A stretch of DNA of 64,000 bases from Acidobacteriota bacterium (GCA_017307505.1 JAFKEE010000045.1:1-64000); one strand, 5' to 3'. Shown: positions 43,834-53,220, counted from the first letter of the stretch. Numbers and translations: made by a program. The notes: generated by a model from the sequence alone, not told the origin.

Positions 43834-44676
43834 TCACGGCCGTTCCGCCCGCGTCCGGATCGCCTTGAGCAGGCTCCACCGGATCAGGCCGCTGCCCGGA
43901 TACACCAGCGCCCAGTATCGCGACATGGTGCGCTGAGCGCTTTCGTCGGTCGCGGCAATCCGCGTCTCTGTCACGATCCGGGTTCGTCCGTTGCCCGCAT
44001 CCTCGATCAGGAAGTTGGCCGCGACCTTCACTTGCCCGGGAGGGTTCCACGTCAGGAACTCCTGCGGAGTCAGCCGCACCGCCCGGTTGTTCCAGGGCTG
44101 CCCCGCCAGTCCGAACACAAACTCCCGCGGCGTGTCATCCAGGGTGAAGAAACCGGACCCCGGCTGCTTCACCACATCCAGGACCCGGATGGGCGGCACT
44201 GCCATCCTCACGCTGGCCGGCCGCCGCATCCCGCCCATCACGAATCCTCGAATCCGTCCGAGCGTCTGCATGGCTTCCACATCGGCCAACGTGACCTCGT
44301 CCAATGCCGCACGCACCCGTTCGGTTGGAGCGTTCACCACGAGCTCATGCCTTTCGTGAATGTGATAGGCCGGCAGGAAGGCGTCGATCCGGCTGGTGGG
44401 CGACGGCGTGCTCGAGGAACTCAGAGGCCAGAACATTCCGGCCGTGAAGAGAACGGCCCCGGCCGCGGCACCGGCCGTCAACCCCTGGGCTCGTCGGGAA
44501 AAGCCTAGCCACCGCGGGGGCACAAAGACCGACAGGAGTCCAAAGGCGAACGTCACCAGCCCCGAATAGACCAGGACCGAGGGCCATTGCAGCCGCCCCA
44601 TCGAACCCATCAAAGCCAACCCGCCAGCCGCAACCACAACCACGGCGGACGCGCGATACCACTGCGCTCGCGTCAT
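43834..44676 (-). CDS. Membrane protein with SRPBCC/START-like domain
   Basis: A 280-residue protein with three membrane helices in the first 100 residues (SAVVVVAAGGLALMG, VLVYSGLVTFAFGLLSVF, GAVLFTAGMFW). A soluble domain of about 150 residues follows that fits the SRPBCC (polyketide-cyclase/START) fold: it starts with HERHELVVNAPTERVRAAL and ends with the long helix SRYWALVYPGSGLIRWSLL. Ligand unknown. The ATG at 44676 has GGAAG upstream and a -10-like TATACT 23 bases upstream. Confidence 0.7.
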   Translation of the reverse strand: MTRAQWYRASAVVVVAAGGLALMGSMGRLQWPSVLVYSGLVTFAFGLLSVFVPPRWLGFSRRAQGLTAGAAAGAVLFTAGMFWPLSSSSTPSPTSRIDAFLPAYHIHERHELVVNAPTERVRAALDEVTLADVEAMQTLGRIRGFVMGGMRRPASVRMAVPPIRVLDVVKQPGSGFFTLDDTPREFVFGLAGQPWNNRAVRLTPQEFLTWNPPGQVKVAANFLIEDAGNGRTRIVTETRIAATDESAQRTMSRYWALVYPGSGLIRWSLLKAIRTRAERP

Positions 44677-44699
44677 GGATTCTTCCGCTTCACCCCCCG

Positions 44700-44730
44700 A
44701 GTATAGGGGGTTCCGCACCCCTCCGGAACC
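44700..44730 (-). promoter_or_regulatory. Promoter with overlapping inverted repeat
   Basis: TATACT (complement of 44700-44705) is a good -10 box for the SRPBCC gene. Just upstream is an inverted repeat GGTTCC-N10-GGAACC (44709-44714 with 44725-44730) placed where a repressor would cover the -35 region; no TTGACA-like box is visible. Confidence 0.4.
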
Positions 44731-44800
44731 TGCGGCCGTGCACGGAACCTGATACCCCCGCCAGCCCATCCGTCTCCGCCCGTCATCTGCACTCCAGCCC

Positions 44801-47800
44801 TCACTCCAGCCGCAACACCTCCTGCGGATCGACCCGGCAGGCTCGACCCGTAGGCCCGATCGAAGCGGCCAGAACCGCCAGCATCATCACCGCCAGACTC
44901 GCTGAGTAACCCAACACATCGTGAAGTTTGACATTCACGTCCATCGCCGAAGAGACATAGCGCAAGGCCCCTGCCGCCAGAATCGTCCCGCACACCAGCC
45001 CGACTGCGGCCAGACGTCCCGAATACCCAAGGATGAAGGAGGCAACCTGTCCATGAGTCGCGCATAGGGCCATGCGGATCCCAATCTCCCTGGTTCGCTG
45101 GCTGACGAGATAGGACATCACTCCATAGAGTCCGGAGACCGACAGAAGCAGGGCGATCAGGCCAAGCAACCCGGACAGCCAGGATGCGGCCTGTTGGGGA
45201 TAAACCTCCCAATCCAGCGTCTCCTGCAAGGCGACGACCCGGGCGCCGTGCGCGGAGCCTGGCGCGCGGCCCAGGGCCGCCGCCAACTGCCGCCGCGTAT
45301 GCTCAGCCGTCCCTTTGCCCCGCACCGCGACCAGCGTGCCGGTTCGCAGGATGTCAGGAAAGTGAACACATGCCCGCGGAGCGCCGTCCTTCGCCTTAGC
45401 CACCACATCACCGCTCACGCCGATCACAATCGCCTCCCGGAACGGCGGCATGCGCGCCTGGTCCAGTTGATCCGGCTCCAGACGGAGGCTCTTGCCCAGC
45501 GGGTCCTCGCCCGGCCACAGTTGTTTAGCCGACAACTCGCTCACCACCACCACCGGCGCCTTGTTTTCCGCTTCCACCTGCGTGAAGGCGCGGCCGCGGA
45601 CGATGGGGATGCCCAGCAGGCGGAAACCCTCGCTGGAGATGCGGTTCAGGTAGACCCTCTGCGAGCCCGGTCGCGAGGCATCGCGAGCCTGAACGGTATC
45701 CATGTCGTTCAATGGCCGGCCCATGAACGCGAGCGTCTCGATCCAGGATTCCTTCTGGAGAATGGCAAGCAGCTGACGCGCATCCTCCACGTTCTGGTTG
45801 GCCACGCCAAAGACGCCGGCCGCCGTGTAGCCGCGGCCGATCTGCGTCACCTGCCGGGCGCTGCGCAGCAGGACACTCGCCGTCACCAGCAGCATGACGC
45901 ACGCCGAGATCTGGCCCACCACCAGCGCGTCGCGCAACCGGGACGCACGCAGTCCGGCCAGTTCGCCTCTGAGCGCGGTGGACACGGCAATGCGGGTCGC
46001 CTGGGCCGCCGGCGCCAGTGCGAACAGCACGGTAGTCAGGACCGCAACCAGCAGCATGTAGAGAAAGACGTGTGCATCGAGCTCCAACTCCGGGATCCGC
46101 ATGCGGAACAGTATCGTGGGCGGAGCCGTCGCATAGATCAGCTGCAGCAGAAAATGGATGGCCAGCCGCGCCAACACCAGTCCTGCGGCCGATGCGGCCA
46201 GGGCGGTAATCAGACTCTCGGTCAGGAGTTGCCGCACCAGCCGTCCCCGGCCCGCGCCCAGAGAGAGCCGCACGCCAAACTCGCGCTGCCGGGCCATGGC
46301 GCGGGACAGCATCAGATTCGCTGCATTGGCGCAGGGGATCAGCATGGTGAGGCCGAAGGCGAGGAGCAGCGGCAGCGAGTAGGTGAGCGCGGTCCAGGTG
46401 ACGGGAATGTCCAATTCGTCGAGCCTGGCTCGGGAGATGTGATCCCAATCAGGACGGCCCGCCGTGAGTCTTCGCGCGTAAGCGGTCAACATCGCTTCCG
46501 CCTGCTGCGAACTCACGCCCGGCCGCAGGCGGGCCACCACGCCGCGCGCGGGCACTTCGGCCAGGCCGGATCGCTGGTTCCAAGCCTCGATGGGAATCCA
46601 GAAATCAGGAGCGCCCACTCCATAGCGCGCGAGCTTCGGATCTGCTACTTCGACCGTACCCACCGGAGCGCCCGTAAACTCCGGCGCCGTGACGCCAATC
46701 ACCTCGAACGGAATGCCCTGGATCGAGAGCCGGCGGCCCAGGATGCGGGGATCGCTCCCGAATCGGCTCTGCCAGGCCGCATGGTTCAACACCAGCACGG
46801 CTTCCTGCTCGCCGCTCTGAAACACATGGCCGAGCTTTGTGCTCGCTCCCAAGAGGCCGAGGTAGTTTGAGCTCACCATGCCCGAACGGGCCGGCTGCCC
46901 GTCCAGTCCGACGCCTTCGACCGTGCTGATGGCGACGCCGGAGAACGCGCCGATATGTTGCGCGACCGACTCCACATCGCGGAGGGACAGGTGCACCGCC
47001 GAGCCGTAGCGGGTCTCGAATTCCGCCGAAACCAGGCTGGCGGGATCGCGGACCGCCAGAGGCTTCAGCAGGAATGCATTGAAGACCGTGAAGAACGTCG
47101 CGTTCAAGCCCAGGCCCAGGCTCAGGGTGAGCACGGTGGCCAGCGCAAACCCGGGGCTCCTGCCCGCGGAACGCAGCCCGAACCGCAGATCCCCCGGAAG
47201 GTCGCGGAGCCACTCCAGAACCCGGCCCGTGCGCGTCTCGCCCTCCCCCAAAGCCCGCACCAGGGCTGCGTCCGGATCTCCGCTCAGATAGTCGGACCAC
47301 GCCCGGTGGAACTGCTCCTGCGCCAGCGTAGTGCCTTCATCCTCGAGGCTGAAGGCCTCGAGGGCCGGATCCAACCGTTCTTCATAGCGCAGGGACGATA
47401 CGGCCCAGCGGCTGAGGCGCGCACGGCGCAGGCTCCACCACACCACGACTTCGATCGCCAGGAAGGTAAGGAATCCGAACGGATTGATGGCGCTGTGATA
47501 CACGATCCACGTAATCGGAACCAGCAGCAGCGCGACGCTGGCATACAGGGCGCAGGTGACGATCAGGGGCCGCTTTCCAGGCAGGTAGGAACACGTGAAC
47601 GGCATCTTCCGCCAGTCGAGGAAGAGGTACTCGAAGCAGGCGGCCGCCAGAAAGCCCATGACCACCGGCCACGCCACGACAGTGAACACCCCCTCTCCGC
47701 GAACGAAGAAGATGGCGGCCGCACCGACGATGGGAATGGCGGCGCAGGCCAGCACGAAGTGCTCCACCGCCTGCAGCCAGGCGCGCCGGCCGACGCGCTC

Positions 47801-48934
47801 CGTCAGTTGAAAGATCCAATTGGAGCGCAGATCCGCGGGCAGGGAAAAGACGTAGCGGAGTCCTACGAGGATGAACAGTGTCAGAGTCAACGCGCAGGCG
47901 GTCAGGACCATGCCCCCTGTATCTTTCTCCGCTGCGGAGGAATCGGCCACGTCTGCAGCCGACTTGGCCATCCACGCAAGGGCGATCGCTGCATACGAGA
48001 TGCCTGCCAGGCGGTGCAGGCGGCTCCGGTACATGGTCTTGCAAAGGAAGAACAGCGCGGCCTGCTCGCGCGGGTCGGGCACACAGAGATCCAGCAGGCG
48101 CGAGAGCAGATCAAACCGCCGCGGCGCCTGGTTTCGCTGCGCCTCCAGCAGCAGGCAGCGATATCGCCGGAAGCTGATCAGGTAGACAATCACCGCCAGG
48201 CACGGAGCGGCGATTGCCGCCAGAAGGCCCTGCTCCGCAGTAATCCGCAGTCCGCCATAGACAGCCGCCGCCGGTCCGGCGGCCAGGGGCAAGCCGGCGA
48301 TCGAGATCGCCGCGAAGACGGCCTGCAGCCAGATCATCACACGCTCAAAGAGGCGCGCGGGCAGCAGGTTGAGCAGCATTCCTTGCAGCGCAATGGGCAC
48401 AAAGAATGCCACGGTACAGGCCGAAGCCAGCGTCAGGAAGCTGCGCGCCGTGCCGGCGCCTGTGACCATGCCGAAGACGAGAGCCGCCGGAAGTGCCAGC
48501 AGCATGACGAAAACGCCATAGGCGGCAACCACGGCGGCGAACTTCGCCACAAAGATATCCGCGAAACTCACTGGCCGGGCGGCGAGCGCCAGGCAATCGC
48601 GCAGGCTCGGGTAGAACGATTGCCAGAGCGCCGCGACCAGCAAGGTGGTGAGGAACACGGCCAGGCACGTCAGCGCGTTCAGGTCGGCGGCCACCTCCAA
48701 GGGGATCCTCCGGATCTGGCCGCTCTCGCGGATCTGGTTGTACTTGAACAGAAGCGTGACGAACAGCAGCATCCAACTCGATGCCAGCATCGCCAGCGCC
48801 CCGGTGGCGGTACGCGTCCAATCTCCTGAGGCGCCAATCAGGTCGCTGTCAAAGAAGCGCGGCAGAAAATGACGCAGCAGTTCGAAACGCGGCCCATGCG
48901 TCTCGGCGAACCAGTCGCGCCAGGTCTGCCTCAT
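44801..48934 (-). CDS. Giant permease: ABC-2-like membrane domain fused to an ADOP (MacB-type) permease
   Basis: A 1,377-residue inner-membrane protein with two parts. Residues 1 to about 500 have some twelve membrane helices in ABC-2 exporter style (N-terminal amphipathic helix with RFELLRHFLPRFFDSD, then helix pairs). A linker at about 500-570 leads into an acidobacterial duplicated orphan permease: LPGDLRFGLRSAGRSPGFALA, two MacB-type periplasmic domains and eight helices, with RQREFGVRLSLGAGRGRL and SQRTREIGIRMALCATHGQV as the two coupling segments. Ordinary ADOPs lack an ATPase; this one overlaps an ABC ATPase gene by four bases (ATGA). Substrate unknown. Confidence 0.88.
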   Translation of the reverse strand: MRQTWRDWFAETHGPRFELLRHFLPRFFDSDLIGASGDWTRTATGALAMLASSWMLLFVTLLFKYNQIRESGQIRRIPLEVAADLNALTCLAVFLTTLLVAALWQSFYPSLRDCLALAARPVSFADIFVAKFAAVVAAYGVFVMLLALPAALVFGMVTGAGTARSFLTLASACTVAFFVPIALQGMLLNLLPARLFERVMIWLQAVFAAISIAGLPLAAGPAAAVYGGLRITAEQGLLAAIAAPCLAVIVYLISFRRYRCLLLEAQRNQAPRRFDLLSRLLDLCVPDPREQAALFFLCKTMYRSRLHRLAGISYAAIALAWMAKSAADVADSSAAEKDTGGMVLTACALTLTLFILVGLRYVFSLPADLRSNWIFQLTERVGRRAWLQAVEHFVLACAAIPIVGAAAIFFVRGEGVFTVVAWPVVMGFLAAACFEYLFLDWRKMPFTCSYLPGKRPLIVTCALYASVALLLVPITWIVYHSAINPFGFLTFLAIEVVVWWSLRRARLSRWAVSSLRYEERLDPALEAFSLEDEGTTLAQEQFHRAWSDYLSGDPDAALVRALGEGETRTGRVLEWLRDLPGDLRFGLRSAGRSPGFALATVLTLSLGLGLNATFFTVFNAFLLKPLAVRDPASLVSAEFETRYGSAVHLSLRDVESVAQHIGAFSGVAISTVEGVGLDGQPARSGMVSSNYLGLLGASTKLGHVFQSGEQEAVLVLNHAAWQSRFGSDPRILGRRLSIQGIPFEVIGVTAPEFTGAPVGTVEVADPKLARYGVGAPDFWIPIEAWNQRSGLAEVPARGVVARLRPGVSSQQAEAMLTAYARRLTAGRPDWDHISRARLDELDIPVTWTALTYSLPLLLAFGLTMLIPCANAANLMLSRAMARQREFGVRLSLGAGRGRLVRQLLTESLITALAASAAGLVLARLAIHFLLQLIYATAPPTILFRMRIPELELDAHVFLYMLLVAVLTTVLFALAPAAQATRIAVSTALRGELAGLRASRLRDALVVGQISACVMLLVTASVLLRSARQVTQIGRGYTAAGVFGVANQNVEDARQLLAILQKESWIETLAFMGRPLNDMDTVQARDASRPGSQRVYLNRISSEGFRLLGIPIVRGRAFTQVEAENKAPVVVVSELSAKQLWPGEDPLGKSLRLEPDQLDQARMPPFREAIVIGVSGDVVAKAKDGAPRACVHFPDILRTGTLVAVRGKGTAEHTRRQLAAALGRAPGSAHGARVVALQETLDWEVYPQQAASWLSGLLGLIALLLSVSGLYGVMSYLVSQRTREIGIRMALCATHGQVASFILGYSGRLAAVGLVCGTILAAGALRYVSSAMDVNVKLHDVLGYSASLAVMMLAVLAASIGPTGRACRVDPQEVLRLE

Positions 48935-49695
48935 CGCGCCACCGTCTCCAGAATGCGCTGCGCGATCGAGTCCGTATCCTCGGCCTGCGTGAGTTGGGCA
49001 AACACGCCTTCCAGAGAGGACTGCGCCATCAGCAGCCGTAAATTGTCCACCGAATCATGGGCCACCACTTCGCCCTTCCGCAGGATCAGGACGGAGGTGG
49101 CCACCTTCTCCACCACTTCCAGAACGTGCGAACTGTACAGCACGATCTTCCTGCGCTCGGCCAGGGCGCGCAGTAAGCTGCGCAGGATCATCGCCGCCCC
49201 CACATCGAGGCCGGAAAACGGCTCGTCGAGGATCAGCACCTCAGGGTCGTGCAGCAGCGCCGAGGAAAGCAGGACCTTCTGCCTCATTCCTTTGGAGTAG
49301 GACGCCAGCAGGGAGTGGCGCTCCTCCCAAAGTCCAAACAGATGCAGCAGTTCGTCCGCCTTGGAATCCAGGACATTCCGGCGCATGCCCTGCAGGCGTC
49401 CCGCAAGCTGCAGGTATTCGCGCCCCGAAAGATGAGGATAGAGATGGGCTTCCTCGGCGACGTAGCCGATGCGGCGCTGGAACGCCTTCATATCGCGCAC
49501 CACGTTCGAGCCCTGGAACAGGATCTCTCCTTCGGAAGGCTCAATCAGACCGATCAGCATCTTCACCGTGGTGCTCTTGCCGGCCCCATTCGGTCCCAGG
49601 TAGCCCAGGATCTCTCCCGGCCCAATCTGGAAACTGACCCGGTTCACAACCGGAACTCCGGCGTAACGCTTGGTGAGCTCGCGAATCTCCAGCAT
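48931..49695 (-). CDS. ABC-2-type ATP-binding protein
   Basis: A 254-residue ATPase of the CcmA/ABC-2 class. Walker A is GPNGAGKSTTVK, the signature region is SYSKGMRQKVLLSSAL, and Walker B is VLILDEPFSGLD. The ATG at 49695 (MLEIRELTKRY) gives the family N-terminus; the longer frame upstream is non-homologous. Its stop overlaps the start of the giant permease gene, so the two are made together and probably work as one transporter, the ATPase docking on the ABC-2-like half. Confidence 0.93.
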   Translation of the reverse strand: MLEIRELTKRYAGVPVVNRVSFQIGPGEILGYLGPNGAGKSTTVKMLIGLIEPSEGEILFQGSNVVRDMKAFQRRIGYVAEEAHLYPHLSGREYLQLAGRLQGMRRNVLDSKADELLHLFGLWEERHSLLASYSKGMRQKVLLSSALLHDPEVLILDEPFSGLDVGAAMILRSLLRALAERRKIVLYSSHVLEVVEKVATSVLILRKGEVVAHDSVDNLRLLMAQSSLEGVFAQLTQAEDTDSIAQRILETVAR

Positions 49696-49784
49696 GGCCC
49701 CATTAGACGCCAGCAGGCAGGCTCCCGTTCCCCGTCTACATGGAAAAGAACACTTTCGGGCGGCGCAAGGGCGCGCCGCCGCCC

Positions 49785-50630
49785 TCAAGGCCGCAGGTGC
49801 CGCCCGAAATACTCCTCGGCCCGCTTGCGCGCATCCTCGGTCGCCTCGGCATTTGCCGGATTCTTCTGCTTGCTCGCACTCGGATCGTCGAAGTTGTGCT
49901 CCGCGCCCTCATACGTGGTCAGGCCAATCCGCTTCGACCGTGTCCGGACGTCGCTCTCCCACTTCTGGCACCGTTTGGGCGACACCTCTTCATCCGCGGT
50001 CCCCACAAACAGGTGCAGCGGAGCGTAGGGCACATACGAGTCCTGCACCGCGGCCATGCCGCAGCCCGGGTAAAACGCGAGCGCCGCCCGGAAGCCCGTT
50101 GCCGGCGAGGGATCGCTGATCCCAGGCGCCTGCGTAGACATCGTGACCAGCGTAGTCATCCCCCCGTTCGACCAACCCTGCAGCCCGATCCGGTCCGCCA
50201 CCACGTCCTTGCGCTTGCGCAGATACTCCAACGCCCCGTACGCATCCAGCGGCCGCACCGTTTGCTCGCTCACCTCCGAAGGCCGCTCCTCGTAACTCCC
50301 GCGCCCAAACCCCTGCCAGTAGCCGCGTGGACCGAAACTGTCCACCAGCAGCGTGACATAGCCCCGTTCTGCCCAGAACGCGCCCCAGAACTTGTGCCGC
50401 TTCGACAGCGTCTTCGCGTCGTACACGCCCTTCGCCAGCGAAGAGTACACGCCGGCTCGGCCATGCAGCAGGACGACTGCCGGATGAAGACCCGCACCGT
50501 CAGGCCGGTACAGATACCCGATCAGCCGAGTCTTCCCGTCCGCGCTCGGGAAGTGGACCGTCTCGGGAACGGCATCGGCCGCCAGCAGCGCACTCGCCGC
50601 CGCCACGCTCAATACGGCAATCTTTATCAT
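49785..50630 (-). CDS. Exported dienelactone hydrolase-like alpha/beta hydrolase
   Basis: A 281-residue alpha/beta hydrolase with a signal peptide (MIKIAVLSVAAASALLAAD). The nucleophile is Ser in GWSNGG, not the Cys of true dienelactone hydrolases. The acid lies in GTADEEV and the histidine in GAEHNF, in the expected order, and the oxyanion region is LLHGRAG. Likely an esterase acting outside the cytoplasm; substrate unknown. A TACGCT box ends 7 bases before the ATG with no Shine-Dalgarno sequence. The frame extends seven codons upstream to 50651. Confidence 0.82.
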   Translation of the reverse strand: MIKIAVLSVAAASALLAADAVPETVHFPSADGKTRLIGYLYRPDGAGLHPAVVLLHGRAGVYSSLAKGVYDAKTLSKRHKFWGAFWAERGYVTLLVDSFGPRGYWQGFGRGSYEERPSEVSEQTVRPLDAYGALEYLRKRKDVVADRIGLQGWSNGGMTTLVTMSTQAPGISDPSPATGFRAALAFYPGCGMAAVQDSYVPYAPLHLFVGTADEEVSPKRCQKWESDVRTRSKRIGLTTYEGAEHNFDDPSASKQKNPANAEATEDARKRAEEYFGRHLRP

Positions 50631-50637
50631 TCGTACA

Positions 50638-50643
50638 AGCGTA
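50638..50643 (-). promoter_or_regulatory. Possible -10 box giving a leaderless hydrolase message
   Basis: TACGCT on the minus strand ends 7 bases before the ATG at 50630 and no ribosome site is present. Confidence 0.35.
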
Positions 50644-50749
50644 GACGACACCCCGAATTCGTCAAGACCACCAAAGATGGCTGACGAAAGTCGTGTTTCT
50701 CTCCCTCATCCGGCCGGCGCGAAGGACCGCTCCGGCGGACCCGGCAGTG

Positions 50750-51523
50750 CTACCGCACCCGCCCCGCCGCGTTCTCCAGCACCACGTTGGACACCACGCC
50801 GGTATCCACGGTCGCAGGCAGGTGGGAACAGAAGCCGATGCCTGCATAGAACGGCCCGTCGAAGTGGAGCTGGATCGGCGGACCGAATTGATGCAGCGGT
50901 TCGCCCTCGATGCTCACCAGCAGCGCGATCGAATCGCCGCGTTTCTCAATGCCAATCCGCCGCGCCTGGGTCTTGGCCAGCGTGCCGCCAAAGCGGTACG
51001 AGGCATCCTTCATCTGCTCACCTTGCCCGGCCCGCCACGCGAGATGGATCATGCCCGTGCCGTGCTGCCCCACCATGATCTGTTTGGAGTCGTCCTCCAG
51101 CGTCTGGCGAATCACCAGCACCGCCTTGCGGTCGCCATAGCCCTCGGGCTTCGGGAACGAAACCTCGCCCGCCAGGGAAAGGTCGCCGGACATCTTCTTC
51201 CACAGGAATCGGAACTCGTCGCGCTGATACCAGATGTTGTAGCCGGCCGAGTGGATCGTATACTGCCCGGTCGCGGCATCGAAACTGGCGCTGCCGGGCA
51301 CCAGGGCCGCGCCGATATCGGACTGACCTTCAAAGATGCCAATAGGGTCAGCGAGATTCCGGCTGGGCCGGTGAAAATCCGCCGGCGGCGGTACCTGTTT
51401 GTGCGTCGCGCTGCCCGGCAACGCCCAGTCGGGCACGCTGGGGACGGAGTCCACCGGGCCAGGCGCTTGCGCGGAAAGTGGCGAAGCGGCGGCCAATACC
51501 AGCAGGAGCGGCAGGATCTTCAT
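50750..51523 (-). CDS. Secreted concanavalin-like (DUF1349-type) protein
   Basis: A 257-residue exported protein (signal peptide MKILPLLLVLAAASPLSAQ). The mature part is a beta-sandwich of the laminin-G/DUF1349 kind: an ADPIGIFEGQSDIG start, then YTIHSAGYNIWYQRDEFRF, SGDLSLAGEVSF, AVLVIRQTLEDDSK and a final strand set. Such domains bind carbohydrates or are found in secreted enzymes; no catalytic residues are obvious. The ATG at 51523 is chosen because the signal peptide starts there. It is divergent from the VOC-domain gene over 52 bases. Confidence 0.7.
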   Translation of the reverse strand: MKILPLLLVLAAASPLSAQAPGPVDSVPSVPDWALPGSATHKQVPPPADFHRPSRNLADPIGIFEGQSDIGAALVPGSASFDAATGQYTIHSAGYNIWYQRDEFRFLWKKMSGDLSLAGEVSFPKPEGYGDRKAVLVIRQTLEDDSKQIMVGQHGTGMIHLAWRAGQGEQMKDASYRFGGTLAKTQARRIGIEKRGDSIALLVSIEGEPLHQFGPPIQLHFDGPFYAGIGFCSHLPATVDTGVVSNVVLENAAGRVR

Positions 51524-51563
51524 GGATACGAGAATTACCATATGGCGCGCGCTGGCGCGCGTA

Positions 51564-51569
51564 TACAAT
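51564..51569 (+). promoter_or_regulatory. Possible -10 box giving a leaderless VOC-protein message
   Basis: TACAAT ends 6 bases before the ATG at 51576, with no Shine-Dalgarno sequence. A GC palindrome (GCGCGC-N4-GCGCGC, 51545-51560) lies just upstream in the shared divergent region. Confidence 0.5.
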
Positions 51570-51575
51570 GTCGCT

Positions 51576-52487
51576 ATGCATTCCGGATCCCTTCTCATCG
51601 CGGCTCTGGTCGCGGCTTTGGCCGCACCCGTCCTGATGGCCCAGACGCCGGCTGCGCCCGCCCGTCCACCCATCGTGGGCGTCGCCCACATCCGGCTGAA
51701 GACCTCAGATCTGGCCGCGGCCCGTACGTTCTACGGCCGCTACCTGGGGTATCAGGAACCGTTCGAGCTCAATGCGCTCGCGGTGTTCAAGGTGAATGAC
51801 CACCAGTACATCGAGGTGGAGCCAACACTGAAAGAGGAGTCGGAAGACCGTCTGGTTCACATCGCCTTCGAGACCGGCGACGCCCGCCGGTTGCGCGATT
51901 ACCTGGCCAGCCGCTCCGTGGAAGTCCCGGCGGCCGTCAAACCGGATGCGGACGGCAACCTCAGCTTCTTCATCAAGGATGCGGACGGGCACGCGGTGGA
52001 ATTCGTCGAGTACACGAAAGGATCACTGCACAGCCGCAACTTTGGCAAGGCGCTGCCGCGCACCCGCATCTCCGAACGCATGATTCACGTCGGTTTCACC
52101 ATCCAGGACCGCGCCGCGGCCGACAAGCTTTACCGCGACATCCTCGGCTTCCGCCTGCAGTGGTACGGCGGCATGACCGACACGCGCACCGACTGGGTCT
52201 CCATGCGCGTCCCTGAGGGCACGGACTGGCTCGAATACATGCTGAACCAGCCCCATCCTTCGCCGAAAACCCTCGGCGTCATGAACCATCTGGCCCTGGG
52301 CGTCCCGAGCACGGAACAAGGCTATAAGACCGTGGTCGAGCGCGGCATGAACCAGCCCGATAAGCCCAAAATCGGCCGCGACGGCAAGTGGCAGTTGAAT
52401 CTCTACGATCCCAACCTCACCCGTGCGGAGTTGATGGAGCCCAAGCCCGTCCAGCCGCCCTGTTGTTCGCCGATCCTGGAACCCTAG
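51576..52487 (+). CDS. Exported protein with two VOC (glyoxalase/bleomycin-resistance) domains
   Basis: A 303-residue protein with a signal peptide (residues 1-22, ending VLMAQ) and two vicinal-oxygen-chelate domains at about 30-150 and 165-290. In the first, GVAHIRLKTSDLAAARTFYGR and the late HAVEFVEY supply the strands with His and Glu metal-ligand positions. The second has MIHVGFTIQDRAAADKLYRD and WLEYMLN. Possible metal-dependent dioxygenase, lyase or binding protein; the exported location is unusual for the fold. Function cannot be narrowed. Confidence 0.82.
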   Translation: MHSGSLLIAALVAALAAPVLMAQTPAAPARPPIVGVAHIRLKTSDLAAARTFYGRYLGYQEPFELNALAVFKVNDHQYIEVEPTLKEESEDRLVHIAFETGDARRLRDYLASRSVEVPAAVKPDADGNLSFFIKDADGHAVEFVEYTKGSLHSRNFGKALPRTRISERMIHVGFTIQDRAAADKLYRDILGFRLQWYGGMTDTRTDWVSMRVPEGTDWLEYMLNQPHPSPKTLGVMNHLALGVPSTEQGYKTVVERGMNQPDKPKIGRDGKWQLNLYDPNLTRAELMEPKPVQPPCCSPILEP

Positions 52488-52620
52488 CGGCTTGCCAGGC
52501 CGCCCCAGCGAAGGAATTCGCAACGAACCCCAGGACAGCTTCGCACGAGCACCCTACCACCGCCTACGCCCCTCAAATCGGCTCCTTTCCGCAGCACCTG
52601 TAGTACCATGGAACACGCTC

Positions 52621-53220
52621 ATGTCGACTCCCTCCAGGCTCCTGCGCTCCCTGACGCTGGCCGCACTGCTTTGGTCGCCATCTATGACAGCCCAAAACGA
52701 ACTGCACCAGGAAGACCGCCAGGCTCTTCTGAAGATCCTCAACGAAGTGGAAACGGCCATCAATGCGCAGGATATCGAGGGCCTGATCGCCCAGATGCGC
52801 CCCGACTGCACCGTCACCTGGTGGAATGCGGAAGTCTCCCGCGGCCATGACGAAATCCGCGCCTACTACCGGAAAATGGTCAAGGATCCGGGCCGCTACA
52901 TCACCAAATACACCACCAAGGCCAAACTCGGCGAACACGCGCTGTTCCTCGGCTCGGGCGGCGACGTCGCCGTTGCCGACGGCAGCATGGAAGACGAATT
53001 CTTCCCGGTCATCCGCGGCCCGTTTCGTTTGAATTCGCGTTGGACCACGACGGTAGCGAAGACCGGCGGCGCGTGGAGAATCGCCTCCCTGCACCTGTCG
53101 TCCAACGTGTTCACCAACCAGTTGATCAATGAGCTGACGCGAGCCCTATGGTACGCCGGCGGAGCGGGCCTCCTCATCGGAGCCCTGGCCGGCTGGTTCC
53201 TCGGCCGGCGCGGACACTAG
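52621..53220 (+). CDS. Exported NTF2-like (SnoaL/DUF4440-type) protein with C-terminal membrane helix
   Basis: A 199-residue protein with a signal peptide (to about residue 25), an NTF2-like domain at about 30-160 (ILNEVETAINAQDIEGLIAQM, then VTWWNAEVSRGHDEIRAYY and WRIASLHLS), and a single C-terminal helix (GGAGLLIGALAGWFLG) that would anchor it in the inner membrane facing out. Ligand or catalytic role unknown. A TACCAT box lies 11 bases before the ATG. Confidence 0.75.
   Translation: MSTPSRLLRSLTLAALLWSPSMTAQNELHQEDRQALLKILNEVETAINAQDIEGLIAQMRPDCTVTWWNAEVSRGHDEIRAYYRKMVKDPGRYITKYTTKAKLGEHALFLGSGGDVAVADGSMEDEFFPVIRGPFRLNSRWTTTVAKTGGAWRIASLHLSSNVFTNQLINELTRALWYAGGAGLLIGALAGWFLGRRGH

Noticed and set aside
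46955-48829. 624-codon plus-strand ORF opposite the giant permease
   Set aside because: Arg/Gln/Gly-rich antisense translation of hydrophobic codons, a typical artefact.
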